From [Borrelia] tanukii (lineage in GTDB: Bacteria; Spirochaetota; Spirochaetia; Borreliales; Borreliaceae): a stretch of DNA of 64,000 bases. The DNA is taken from contig NZ_CP124038.1 in NCBI RefSeq assembly GCF_030436345.1, positions 744,001 through 808,000 of the forward strand, given 5' to 3'. The notes beneath the pieces are model-generated. The model saw only the letters and a list, made by a program, of their open reading frames with translations. It was not told the DNA's origin and made no database searches. Positions 44,940-53,554 of this stretch are shown here, one piece after another (position 1 is the first letter of the stretch; every line of letters starts with the position of its first letter). The translations under genes and the position numbers were made by a program.

Positions 44940-45557
44940 ATGATTAATCTTGATTTGATTGTTGATGAAACTTTGTTTAGGTATCCCGATGTTAAACCTT
45001 TTTTAAATTATAAAAATAATTATGAGCTTTTAATAATGGTAATTTTAAGTGCAAGAACAACAGATAATTTGGTAAATAAAATTTCTCCTTACCTTTTTGA
45101 AAGGTATGGAAATTTTGAAAGTTTATCAAGAGCAAATGTGAGAGATGTTGAAAAATTAATTTATAAGACCGGTTTTTATTCAAGGAAAGCTAAAAATATT
45201 GTAAATTGTTCTATTGATATTTTGGAAAAATTTAATGGTGTTATTCCAAATAACATTTTTGATCTTGTTAAACTACCCGGAGTAGGTCGTAAAACAGCAA
45301 ATGTTATTCTTGGATCTGTTTACAATAAGCCTGCAATTATTGTAGATACTCATTTTAGCAGAGTTATTACAAGGCATGCGCTTTCTTTGGAAAATTCTCC
45401 TATTAAGATTGAACTGGATCTAAAAAGAAGAATAGAGCCTTGCAAGCAGTATAGATTTTCTATGGCTATCAATAAGCATGGAAGAGAAATTTGCACTTCT
45501 AGAAATGTAAATTGTGCTAATTGTTTTTTAGAAAAATTTGCTCCAAGAGTTTGTTAA
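44940..45557 (+). CDS. nth: Endonuclease III (DNA glycosylase/AP lyase)
   Basis: Nth removes oxidised pyrimidines in base excision repair. The 205-residue protein has the helix-hairpin-helix LPGVGRKTAN, with the catalytic Lys near residue 118, and the catalytic Asp in VDTHFSRV near 135. The C-terminal iron-sulfur loop reads CTSRNVNCANCFLEKFAPRVC: the spacing is C-x6-C-x2-C-x9-C instead of the usual C-x5-C for the last pair, and the final Cys is the last residue. The frame is open 17 codons upstream through a hydrophobic stretch that does not fit the family, so the ATG at 44940 is preferred. Confidence 0.92.
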   Translation: MINLDLIVDETLFRYPDVKPFLNYKNNYELLIMVILSARTTDNLVNKISPYLFERYGNFESLSRANVRDVEKLIYKTGFYSRKAKNIVNCSIDILEKFNGVIPNNIFDLVKLPGVGRKTANVILGSVYNKPAIIVDTHFSRVITRHALSLENSPIKIELDLKRRIEPCKQYRFSMAINKHGREICTSRNVNCANCFLEKFAPRVC

Positions 45558-45566
45558 TTTTTTTAT

Positions 45567-46427
45567 TTAAGATGATATTAAATGTTTCATTTTTTTTCTC
45601 AGCTGTAAATTTATTATTGCTAGTACTATATTTATACCTATTAATATTAGTAGGGGATTGATCCATATCCACAGGTATTTATTACCCATTTCCATATAGT
45701 TGAGTAATTCTCCAAGACTGGGGTATAGACTTTTGTCTTGTTTTTGTAAAAAGCTTACTACCTCAAAAGTGGTAAGACTTCTTGCCATTTGTAATGGGAT
45801 TATGGATGATATTGATGAGAATACCTCTGGAAAAATGTGGCGCAATATTATTCTAATTTTGCTTGATCCTATAGCTTCGCTGGCTTTAACATAATCCAAA
45901 TTTTTTATTATTAATGTATTGTTTCTTGCAATAAACGCAAACCTAATCCATCCATGAATTAATGCCAATAGTGTTGCTGTTTGAAGCATATTGTAAGTTT
46001 TTTGTTTTAAAAAGTAATAAAAAACTAGAGACACAACATAAAAAAAAGGCAACGTTTGTAATGCTTCGATTAGTTTTGAAATTAGCATGCAAATTTCAAA
46101 TCTAAACATGCCAATTATTGTTCCAATGAAGATTCCAATTATTGCGGAAATTGTTGCGTAGCTTAGTGAAAGTAAAATAGAATTTCTGGTTGCAATTATT
46201 AGTCTTGCCATAATATCTCTGCCTTTTTTGTCAATTCCTAGTGGATTATCTTTTGTGGGTGGCATAGGCATATTTTTGGTAGATTTCAAATAAACTTTAT
46301 TTGGATCTTTTTTGTAGATTGCAATTTTTGAATTTTCATTAATCAGTGCTGGAGTAATGATTAGCAATACAATAAATATGCTAAAGAGTATGATATAAAT
46401 TTTTTTTGTTATTGTGTCTGGTTTCAT
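45567..46427 (-). CDS. ABC transporter permease, OppC/DppC type
   Basis: The 286-residue inner-membrane protein has an N-terminal helix (about residues 9-28), the conserved NPLGIDKKGRDIMARLI segment near residue 63, and a BPD-type permease domain with the EAA loop EAIGSSKIRIILRHIFPEV near 190. This is the OppC arrangement for peptide or nickel importers. It overlaps the OppB-like gene by one base. No ATPase or binding protein is adjacent, so the complex must borrow these from elsewhere, such as the main Opp system. Substrate unknown. Confidence 0.85.
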   Translation of the reverse strand: MKPDTITKKIYIILFSIFIVLLIITPALINENSKIAIYKKDPNKVYLKSTKNMPMPPTKDNPLGIDKKGRDIMARLIIATRNSILLSLSYATISAIIGIFIGTIIGMFRFEICMLISKLIEALQTLPFFYVVSLVFYYFLKQKTYNMLQTATLLALIHGWIRFAFIARNNTLIIKNLDYVKASEAIGSSKIRIILRHIFPEVFSSISSIIPLQMARSLTTFEVVSFLQKQDKSLYPSLGELLNYMEMGNKYLWIWINPLLILIGINIVLAIINLQLRKKMKHLISS

Positions 46428-47407
46428 TAGCTTAGCGTGTCCTTATATGGGTTAATTTTGTAAATTAATATATCTGTTATTATATTTGGAATAAGCATAA
46501 TGAAAACACCAATAAAAATTAAATCTATAGAAATAGCATAATCGTTGAATTTTAAAGCATTTAAATATAGGGCTCCAACTCCATCAATTTCAAACATTGA
46601 TTCAATCATTGATGCTCCAAAAAAAGCAGTTGTGATAATGGGTCTCATGTTTGTAAGTAATGGCGTTATTGATGGAATTAATGCATGTTTTAAAATTATT
46701 TGTAATTTATTTATTCCTCTTGATTTTGCAGCTTTTATGTAAAATTCTGATAAAGTTTTGTCAAGAGATTGTTTGAAAATTACGGAATTAAATATGAAAA
46801 ATGAAAAAAACCATGCAAATCCACCTATTATTAAATTTTTTGGATTTAAATTAAGGTAATATATTAAAGACAATATTAAAAATACTGTTAAGTTTCTTGG
46901 CATGGAGTGTAGTAATAGCATTAAATATTCTAAAAGATTATTTATTAGGTTGTTTTTTATGTAAATTTTCCAAATTACAATAAGGACTATTGCTGCAATA
47001 TAAGAGAGTAGGGCGCCTGGAATTGAGACTTTTAAAGTATTGAATATTTTTTGAAAAATTATTTTAATGGTTGGGGCTCCTTTGCTCAGTAGAGAGTATC
47101 GATAATCACCCCATAGTATTCCTTCATTTTTTGTTTTGTATACTATATATGAATTGCCAGCTATATGCTTTAAAAAGCAATTTTTTTCTAATTTTGATTT
47201 AGGGTTAAAGCCATGTATTAAGGTATATTTTTCTATACTTTTGCATATTCCAATGTATTGCAAGTATTTTTTTAAGATATTTGTTTTAACAAAAGGAGTA
47301 TACTGGTGTTCATTTGAAAAAAAATTTACTAACGATACGCAAAAAAATGATGCACAAATTAAATTAATTAATAAATATATTATATTTTTTAAAATAAATA
47401 TTTTCAA
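46427..47407 (-). CDS. ABC transporter permease, OppB/DppB type
   Basis: The 326-residue inner-membrane protein has about six membrane helices and the EAA loop AAKSRGINKLQIILKHALIPSI near residue 230, followed by the STFFGASMIESMF-like segment (here TTAFFGASMIESMF) near 262, typical of OppB. It pairs with the OppC-like product as a heterodimeric channel. A periplasmic insert (about residues 35-110) is shorter and less conserved than in standard OppB. TTG start at 47407 with AAGGA upstream. It follows the DivIC-like gene by six bases. Confidence 0.85.
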   Translation of the reverse strand: MKIFILKNIIYLLINLICASFFCVSLVNFFSNEHQYTPFVKTNILKKYLQYIGICKSIEKYTLIHGFNPKSKLEKNCFLKHIAGNSYIVYKTKNEGILWGDYRYSLLSKGAPTIKIIFQKIFNTLKVSIPGALLSYIAAIVLIVIWKIYIKNNLINNLLEYLMLLLHSMPRNLTVFLILSLIYYLNLNPKNLIIGGFAWFFSFFIFNSVIFKQSLDKTLSEFYIKAAKSRGINKLQIILKHALIPSITPLLTNMRPIITTAFFGASMIESMFEIDGVGALYLNALKFNDYAISIDLIFIGVFIMLIPNIITDILIYKINPYKDTLS

Positions 47408-47413
47408 TAAAGA

Positions 47414-47872
47414 CTAATCCTTAGAGTTGTTGGAAGCAAGTTTATTGCTTTTTGTATTTTTTTTGGTTTGGATAATGCAACTTGATAAAAAATAATAAAT
47501 TAAACCTATTGCTATTGATATAAAGTAAAAATTTTGATTCTTGGAAAGGGGTTTTTGTAGGGTTAATATTTGGCCTTGATTATATTGATCTTTATTATTG
47601 TTAGTTTTTATTACTGTTGAGTTTTTTGGGTAGTAGCCTAATTTGTTGGCTTCTTTTAAAATTTCGGATTTAGATACTTGTAAGTTAATATATCTTGCTT
47701 TTAATTCTTTTTGAATTTCTTTTAGTTTTTCGATGTGGTTTTTTATTAAGGTCAAGTTGTTGTCCAATTTTTGATAATTAACAAATCCTCTTTCTCCAAA
47801 TATGGGAGCCATTATAAAGTAGCTTAGTATTCCCGAGTAAAAAGACATTGCAATTTTTTTATAAATGGTCAT
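47414..47872 (-). CDS. Septum-formation initiator-like (FtsB/DivIC) membrane protein
   Basis: The 152-residue protein has an N-terminal membrane helix (about residues 7-25), a coiled coil (about 33-72; NLTLIKNHIEKLKEIQKELK), then a short segment ANKLGYYPKNSTVIK that matches the conserved end of the FtsB/DivIC family, and unusually a second membrane helix near the C-terminus (about 113-135) with a Lys/Asn tail. FtsB/DivIC link FtsL and FtsQ in the divisome. The second helix is atypical. First gene of a three-gene unit with the Opp-type permeases. Assignment is moderate. Confidence 0.6.
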   Translation of the reverse strand: MTIYKKIAMSFYSGILSYFIMAPIFGERGFVNYQKLDNNLTLIKNHIEKLKEIQKELKARYINLQVSKSEILKEANKLGYYPKNSTVIKTNNNKDQYNQGQILTLQKPLSKNQNFYFISIAIGLIYYFLSSCIIQTKKNTKSNKLASNNSKD

Positions 47873-47974
47873 ATAACTTGTAATTATATTCTTAATATAC
47901 TATATTTACAAGTAGTTAAAGTTGATTTAGATTGTAGTTATATTGAATGGTTTTGTTTGGAGAGCAAGGTTGAC

Positions 47975-49108
47975 GTGAAAAAGAGTATTTTTTTTATCAA
48001 AGAAGGTCCCAAAGAAGTTGATTTTGATATGGAAAAAATATTTTTAAGAAATGAGTCTGTTGATGTTGTTTCTACGGCTTCAGATAATCTTAAAAATTTT
48101 TTAGATGAAAAACTGTTAAAACTAGATGACATATTAAAAGAAAGACATGGGGAGTTGATTAATTGTTTAAAGGATGTTGAGCTTCGTGTTGAGAGGGTTG
48201 AAAAAGAAATGCTTGATAGTGGGCTTAAGCTTGTTCAAAGAGGTTTTAGTACTTCCAATTTGAAAGATTTTGAAAAAAAGTCGTCTGATATTGACGACTC
48301 ATTTTCTAAAAAAGAAGACAATTTGCCTAATATTTCTATTGGTCAAGAAGAATTAGATGCACTGCTTGAAGGCATCAATTATCCAAAAGAAAGTGAAGAA
48401 GTTCAGCACGATGTTAAATTTGATAGAGATAAAGATTTGAATTTGACTAGCAATTTACAAGTGTCTGATAATTTTTCTAATGATTTTATTAAAAGAGAAG
48501 GCATTAATGTTGGCAATGATAATGTGTCCGCAGAAAAGATTGAGTTAAATAATAATAATGATCATAATGAAAAATTGGAAAATTTTGTAGATAACAAACA
48601 ACATTTAGATTTAATTGATGAGAATGGGAACATCAAGCGTGGGGACAGTGGTAATGATACGATTCTTGAGAGTTCTGGTGAACGTCTTGAGTTAAAAGAA
48701 TTTGATGACTTTGAAAATATTTTAAAAGAAGATTTAGGTTCTCAATTTGCTGAGGACTCTTTATCTAATGATGGAGAGAAAAATTTGAATGATAATTTGG
48801 GAGATAAAGCAGATCAAGATCAAAGTAATGATATTGCTAGTTGTGAAAAGCCCAGTTCTCAAAATATAACTGAGGACCCTTCTTTTTCTCATTTTAATTT
48901 TAATGATGTTGAAAGGGTTGTGAGCAAGTTTAATGCTGAAGAATCTTTAAGTAATGTTGCGCTAAATAGCGATGAAAAAGCCGTATTAATAAATTTCATT
49001 GATAGGGTAGAAAGTGAGCTTGAGTTAAATCCCAATAGAAATATTTTTAAAATTAAACAAGAGTATGAAGTTTTAAAAAAAGTTAAATTTTTACTTACTA
49101 AAAGTTAA
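47975..49108 (+). CDS. Acidic coiled-coil protein with an internal FliM-like EIDALL motif
   Basis: The GTG at 47975 follows CAAGG at a good distance; the frame is open back to a TTG at 47957. The 377-residue protein is soluble, strongly acidic and low in complexity between residues 140 and 310. The N-terminal third contains a coiled coil (about 35-85). At about residues 127-138 it reads SIGQEELDALLEGI, closely resembling the N-terminal LSQ-EIDALL motif of the flagellar switch proteins FliM/FliY. A conserved-looking helical end (about 310-377) follows. No known family. Confidence 0.75.
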   Translation: MKKSIFFIKEGPKEVDFDMEKIFLRNESVDVVSTASDNLKNFLDEKLLKLDDILKERHGELINCLKDVELRVERVEKEMLDSGLKLVQRGFSTSNLKDFEKKSSDIDDSFSKKEDNLPNISIGQEELDALLEGINYPKESEEVQHDVKFDRDKDLNLTSNLQVSDNFSNDFIKREGINVGNDNVSAEKIELNNNNDHNEKLENFVDNKQHLDLIDENGNIKRGDSGNDTILESSGERLELKEFDDFENILKEDLGSQFAEDSLSNDGEKNLNDNLGDKADQDQSNDIASCEKPSSQNITEDPSFSHFNFNDVERVVSKFNAEESLSNVALNSDEKAVLINFIDRVESELELNPNRNIFKIKQEYEVLKKVKFLLTKS

Positions 49109-49130
49109 AGAATCCATTCGTTTAAATTTT

Positions 49131-49158
49131 AGTTTATTTTTCTTCTATAAACTTTTTA
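49131..49158 (+). terminator. Terminator of the acidic-protein gene
   Basis: AGTTTAT (49131-49137) pairs with ATAAACT (49147-49153), followed by TTTTT, 22 bases after the stop at 49108. Confidence 0.5.
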
Positions 49159-49235
49159 AGTTAATTTTTAATAGCTACATGTTTTTATTTGAACCAACAT
49201 GTTAATTTTAAAAGATAAACTTATTGGTAAAGTGA

Positions 49236-49267
49236 AACAACATCTTATCTTTTGATAAAATGTTGTT
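49236..49267. terminator. Hairpin between convergent genes
   Basis: AACAACATCTTATC (49236-49249) pairs with GATAAAATGTTGTT (49254-49267) around TTTT with one G-U pair. It lies between the convergent acidic-protein gene and the minus-strand ABC operon, and probably ends the latter. The rest of 49109-49342 shows no ORF. Confidence 0.5.
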
Positions 49268-49342
49268 AACTTTTATGCTTACATTTTGATTATATTTATT
49301 TTTGTATGTTTTGCTTTTTATTTTTTTAAATACATAGCAAGA

Positions 49343-50356
49343 TTAATCTGTATTGTTGTGATGTTCGTGGTGATCTTCTTGATTATCATTGCTAGAAATA
49401 TTATCTTTTTCTATTAATTTTTTTTCTAAGTTAAATACATCAAAAAAAGTCCATTTGCTAGTCATGTAGTAATATTCATCTTTATCTTTTTTGAGTAATA
49501 TGTCTTTGTCATTTTCTTCGTTTTTATTAAGATAAACTTCAATATTGTTAACACTTTTATTGCTCCATTTGACTTCAATTTTGTATTGAAGTTTATAGTC
49601 ATCTATTTTTGATTTATCAATTTCAAGTCCATCAGCTTTAAATTCAGCAATAATATTTAAAGGCCTTTCCGTTGGCATTTTTTGGTTATTTAAAAAATAA
49701 AGGCCATCTTTAGCGGTAATCTCATAGTTATTATTTATATTATTTTCATTTTCTTTTTTCAATTTTCTTATTATTTTGAATGATAAATTTTCTAATTTTG
49801 TGTTTTTTTCTTGAAATAATGTAGTATCTGAAAATGTATTATAAGAATTACCTTTATATGATAAAAAAATATTTTTTGTTAAGTAAACGTTTTCGTCACT
49901 ACCTTTAATGTATGCCAATCTTGAATCACCCTCTCCTGATTTCCCAACAAAAATCTCTGTTAACAGTTTGCTATTATTGTCAAATAATTTGAAGCTTGGA
50001 TTTTCCCCAATTCCAAGTTCTTTGTGTTTTTTTTGATCCCTGCTTACAAGTTTATTTTTTTGAAGTTCGTCTAATGCTTTGATTAAAGAATTAACTTTTT
50101 TATTGTCAACGGGAATATTTTGTTTGTTATATGTTAGCATCCAATCTTTACCAAGTTTTGTTAGCGTTCCTTCAAGTTCTGTTTCAATTTTAGAAATTAA
50201 ATTTACGTCAAAATTGAAAAATTTTTCTTCCAAAATCCTTGCTACTTTATTTTCATTTGAAAAAATTATTCCCAATAAGAATGTAGATGTTAACACTACT
50301 ATTATCAATATTTTTATTTTTTCTTTATTAATTGAGAATATTTTTGATTTTGTCAT
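49343..50356 (-). CDS. DUF4340-like exported protein of the ABC operon
   Basis: The 337-residue protein starts at ATG 50356, correctly spaced from AGGAG; the frame is open 19 codons further into the upstream gene. One membrane helix (about residues 13-33) anchors a large extracytoplasmic domain. Segments such as DWMLTYNKQNIPVDNKKVNSLIKAL, then LVSRDQKKHKELGI and FKLFDNNSKLLTEIFVGKSG, fit the repeated beta-alpha DUF4340 pattern found beside GldG-type auxiliaries. The C-terminus ends in a His/Asp-rich tail (HHEHHNN). Role in the complex is unknown. Confidence 0.75.
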   Translation of the reverse strand: MTKSKIFSINKEKIKILIIVVLTSTFLLGIIFSNENKVARILEEKFFNFDVNLISKIETELEGTLTKLGKDWMLTYNKQNIPVDNKKVNSLIKALDELQKNKLVSRDQKKHKELGIGENPSFKLFDNNSKLLTEIFVGKSGEGDSRLAYIKGSDENVYLTKNIFLSYKGNSYNTFSDTTLFQEKNTKLENLSFKIIRKLKKENENNINNNYEITAKDGLYFLNNQKMPTERPLNIIAEFKADGLEIDKSKIDDYKLQYKIEVKWSNKSVNNIEVYLNKNEENDKDILLKKDKDEYYYMTSKWTFFDVFNLEKKLIEKDNISSNDNQEDHHEHHNNTD

Positions 50357-50372
50357 AAACACTCCTTTATTC

Positions 50373-51881
50373 TTAATTTGCTTTTCTTTTTCTAGTAAAT
50401 CTAACAAGTCCAAATATTAATATTATTATTGGAAGAATAATTAAGTTAACAATTATTAATGAAAACTTTGCATTGACCATTTCGTTTGAGGAGCTTGGAA
50501 ATTTTAATTTAGCTCGCACTTCTCTAGACTTAATATTAAAAAATTCTTCCTTTTGCATTAAATAATCTGAAATTCTTCCTGATAGTTCAAAGTTTGATGG
50601 AGAACCGTTGTACATATAATCACTAAATATCATACTTGATCCTGTTAGGATTATTTTAGAATTTTTTGAATATTGTTCTTTATAAGGACTTTTAATTTTT
50701 CCTTCAATCGCATATCCTAGCATTTTGAGCTTATTCTCATCAAATTTATTTGGTACTTCGAATGCATTTAAAGATACGCTTGAAAGATTAGGTTCTTTAA
50801 CTTGCCATGATTGTTTAGAGCTTGCAAAGAGAGGTAAAAATTTTACTTCTGTTGCATCTTTTTTGACAAGCTCTAATGAGCTACTCCAAGGAATTGTAGC
50901 ATTATAAAAATTTTTCAGTAATGGCATATCTTTTTTTACAATATTACTTTTGTCTATTAATATCCATGGATAGTAAGTTTGGAAGTTGCCGCCTAAAAAG
51001 ATTGTGGGTGCTCTTTTGTCAAGAATAATGTCATCGTTGTATTTTATACCATAACTTTCAAATAGATCAAATAGTTTGGATTTAATAGGAGTTATGCCAT
51101 ATGGATTTTGAGGGTTGTAGTCAATTGCGCTTGTTGCAATAAATATTTTTCCATCGTTAACAATAAAATCATCAATTTTTTCTACAATCTCTTTGTCAAT
51201 TTCTTTAGCACCAATAATGAATAATCCATTTATTTCTTTTCTTATGTCTTCTAATTTTTCAGTTTTTAAATCTATTTCTTTTATTTCAATGCCAAATGCT
51301 TTTTGCATTATTTCGGAAAAATTTTTGTGTGCTTCTTTTAAAGTGCTGTCTCCAAAAGCAAGTCCTAGAACTTTTTTTGTATTATTTATTAGCTTGTCAA
51401 GTCCATTTGCAAGGTCATATTCTAAATTACTGATTTCTGTTACAATCGGTATTACTTCTCTTTTTCCTTCGTAAATAATTTCAATTCCTGAGTATATTTT
51501 AAGTATTGAGAGTTGATTAATATCTCTTAAATCGATTTGCTGAGAAGGAATGCCAATGTGCTCTAATGGTGTTGAAATTTTATCAGCATCAAGTTCTTTA
51601 TAAATTACCTTACCTTTTGAGGCATCAGAAAAACTTATTAAAAAATTTTTTATTTGATTTGGAAAAGCAAAATAGTTTTCAAGGCTTCCTGAATTGTAAT
51701 ATGTTATGTATATTGTTTCATTTGCATTTGAAAACAAATTTTTTGTAACTTTAGATATTGTAAAAGCTTTGTTCTTTGTAAAGTCTATTTTAAAAATGAA
51801 AATAGATATGTTGCAAAAAATCAAAAAGATTATTGTAAGGTTTAAAGTTAGGTTTAAAACTTCATTTTCTTTATTTTTCAT
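50373..51881 (-). CDS. GldG-like ABC transporter auxiliary protein
   Basis: The 502-residue protein has membrane helices at both ends (about residues 10-30 and 475-495) and a large extracytoplasmic region in between, with YYNSGSLENYFAFPNQIKNFL near residue 60 and a GATase-like fold region (KKVLGLAFGDSTL, NGLFIIGAKEIDKEIVEKID) around 170-240. This is the layout of the GldG/ABC_transp_aux family that accompanies ABC-2 permeases. ATG start with GGAG upstream, five bases after the permease gene. In Bacteroidetes the homologues serve gliding; Borrelia does not glide, so the role must differ. Confidence 0.8.
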   Translation of the reverse strand: MKNKENEVLNLTLNLTIIFLIFCNISIFIFKIDFTKNKAFTISKVTKNLFSNANETIYITYYNSGSLENYFAFPNQIKNFLISFSDASKGKVIYKELDADKISTPLEHIGIPSQQIDLRDINQLSILKIYSGIEIIYEGKREVIPIVTEISNLEYDLANGLDKLINNTKKVLGLAFGDSTLKEAHKNFSEIMQKAFGIEIKEIDLKTEKLEDIRKEINGLFIIGAKEIDKEIVEKIDDFIVNDGKIFIATSAIDYNPQNPYGITPIKSKLFDLFESYGIKYNDDIILDKRAPTIFLGGNFQTYYPWILIDKSNIVKKDMPLLKNFYNATIPWSSSLELVKKDATEVKFLPLFASSKQSWQVKEPNLSSVSLNAFEVPNKFDENKLKMLGYAIEGKIKSPYKEQYSKNSKIILTGSSMIFSDYMYNGSPSNFELSGRISDYLMQKEEFFNIKSREVRAKLKFPSSSNEMVNAKFSLIIVNLIILPIIILIFGLVRFTRKRKAN

Positions 51882-51885
51882 AATT

Positions 51886-52620
51886 TTATCTCCATTTTTT
51901 TAGCGTTATGCTGTGTGTGGTTAGTATTAGAAACGTGATTGTGAATGTAATAAAATAAATAAAGTCTGATAAGTTTAGTATGCCCATATTAAAATAGCTA
52001 AAGTGATTAGTTATTGAAATAAAATTAAGCATTTCTCCTATTATATTTTCTTTTCCAAAGATCATGACCAATTTCCCAGAAAATAGTATTAATATCAGTG
52101 TAAATACGGTTAGAATGTAAGAGACTATTTGACTTTTTGTAATAGATGAAATAAATGTTCCCATGCTTAGTACCGAGAGAGAATAAAGAATTATCCCTAG
52201 ATATTGAAGCAATATTATTCCAAGATCAAATTCGCCCATGAAAATTGTCATTATTGTAAGAGGTAAGGTAAGTGAGAATAGTATTAAGGTAAATATTTTA
52301 AGCGTAATAAATTTACCTAAGACTATCTCTTGAGGGCTTAGCGGCAGGGCATAAAGAAGTTCAATGCTCCCTGTTTTATGTTCTTCTGAGAATACTCCCA
52401 TGCTAAGCGCTGGCAGCACTAACATCAAAATAATAGGCATTGAAGAAAAATAAGAGGTAAGAGATGCATTGTCTTTAATGAAAAATCCTGACAAAAAGAT
52501 AAATGAAAAGTTTATGAATATTAAAAAAAATAGCATCACAACGTATGCAGTTGGGGTTCCAAATAATATTTTTAGTTCTTTTTTAGAAAGCGATAAAGAT
52601 TGCTTTAAATCTATTTTCAT
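51886..52620 (-). CDS. ABC-2 type permease, GldF-like
   Basis: The 244-residue protein has six predicted membrane helices (about residues 22-48, 58-78, 100-128, 138-162, 168-190 and 220-238) and the ABC-2 permease signature GVFSEEHKTGSIELLYALPLSPQEIVLGKF near residues 75-105. It forms the channel for the ATPase encoded just upstream, with the two genes overlapping by four bases (ATGA-type). It precedes the GldG-like gene by four bases, so the four genes form one operon. Confidence 0.86.
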   Translation of the reverse strand: MKIDLKQSLSLSKKELKILFGTPTAYVVMLFFLIFINFSFIFLSGFFIKDNASLTSYFSSMPIILMLVLPALSMGVFSEEHKTGSIELLYALPLSPQEIVLGKFITLKIFTLILFSLTLPLTIMTIFMGEFDLGIILLQYLGIILYSLSVLSMGTFISSITKSQIVSYILTVFTLILILFSGKLVMIFGKENIIGEMLNFISITNHFSYFNMGILNLSDFIYFITFTITFLILTTHSITLKKWR

Positions 52621-53546
52621 TTTTTTCTCTCCTTGGTTAGTTTGCTAAATATCTTTTCAAGGCTTTCATGTTTTGGGATCATTGCTTTTAAGATTATATT
52701 ATTTTTTACTATGTAGCTAAAAAGATCTTCTTCTGTTTTGCCTTGAGATAGCTTTAATGAAATGTTTAAGTCTTTCTCGTGTTCTTCAAGTTGTATTAAT
52801 GTAAAAATATCATTTTTGCTATTGAAAATTTTTTTTTCATTTTCGGAGTTTTTTGAAACTATTAATTCTATTTCAATCTCTTTAAGTTTATTTTTAATAA
52901 TGTTTTCTTTTGTGTCATCAGCAACAATTACTCCGTTGTTGACAATGATTATTCTTTTACAAATAGATTCTACTTCGCTTAGTATGTGCGAAGAGAATAA
53001 TATTGTACTTTCTTTTGCTAGTTCTCTTAAGAATTCTTTAAATTCAATTATTTGATTTGGATCAAGACCATTTGTTGGTTCATCAAGTATTACAAGTTTA
53101 GGATTGTTTATTAAAGCACCAGCTATTCCTACTCTTTGTTTGAATCCTTTTGAAAGTTGAGAAATCAGTTTATCTTCAACTTCTGTTAATTTGAATATGC
53201 TTATTGCCTTGTCAATTTCTTTTTTTAATTTTTTAACACCTTTTATTTCTGATATAAACTTTAAATATTCTTTAACAGAAAGTTCTGGGTAAAGAGCTAG
53301 CTTTTCAGGAACATATCCTATTTGTTGCAGTATTTCTTTTGAATGCTCTACAATGTCTTTTCCAAAAATTTTTACATTACCTTTGCTTGGATAATGAAAT
53401 GATGTCAAGATTTTGATTAATGTGGACTTTCCGGCTCCGTTTGGGCCAAGTATGCCAAGTACTTCGCCTTCTTCAACCTTAAAGCTAACATTAAATAGCG
53501 CAGTAAATGAGCCATACATTTTGCTAACTTTTTCTACATTTATCAT
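52617..53546 (-). CDS. ABC transporter ATP-binding protein, GldA-like
   Basis: The 309-residue protein is a single ABC domain with Walker A GPNGAGKST near residue 35, Q-loop IGYVPE near 76, signature LSKGFKQRVG near 130, Walker B LVILDEPTNGLD near 152 and the H-loop FSSHIL near 185. A C-terminal extension of about 90 residues follows, as in GldA and bacitracin-type exporters. Good Shine-Dalgarno GGAGGG before the ATG. It heads the GldA-GldF-GldG-DUF4340 operon and follows the RNase Z gene by eight bases, so it may be co-transcribed with it. Confidence 0.9.
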   Translation of the reverse strand: MINVEKVSKMYGSFTALFNVSFKVEEGEVLGILGPNGAGKSTLIKILTSFHYPSKGNVKIFGKDIVEHSKEILQQIGYVPEKLALYPELSVKEYLKFISEIKGVKKLKKEIDKAISIFKLTEVEDKLISQLSKGFKQRVGIAGALINNPKLVILDEPTNGLDPNQIIEFKEFLRELAKESTILFSSHILSEVESICKRIIIVNNGVIVADDTKENIIKNKLKEIEIELIVSKNSENEKKIFNSKNDIFTLIQLEEHEKDLNISLKLSQGKTEEDLFSYIVKNNIILKAMIPKHESLEKIFSKLTKERKK

Positions 53547-53554
53547 ATACCCTC

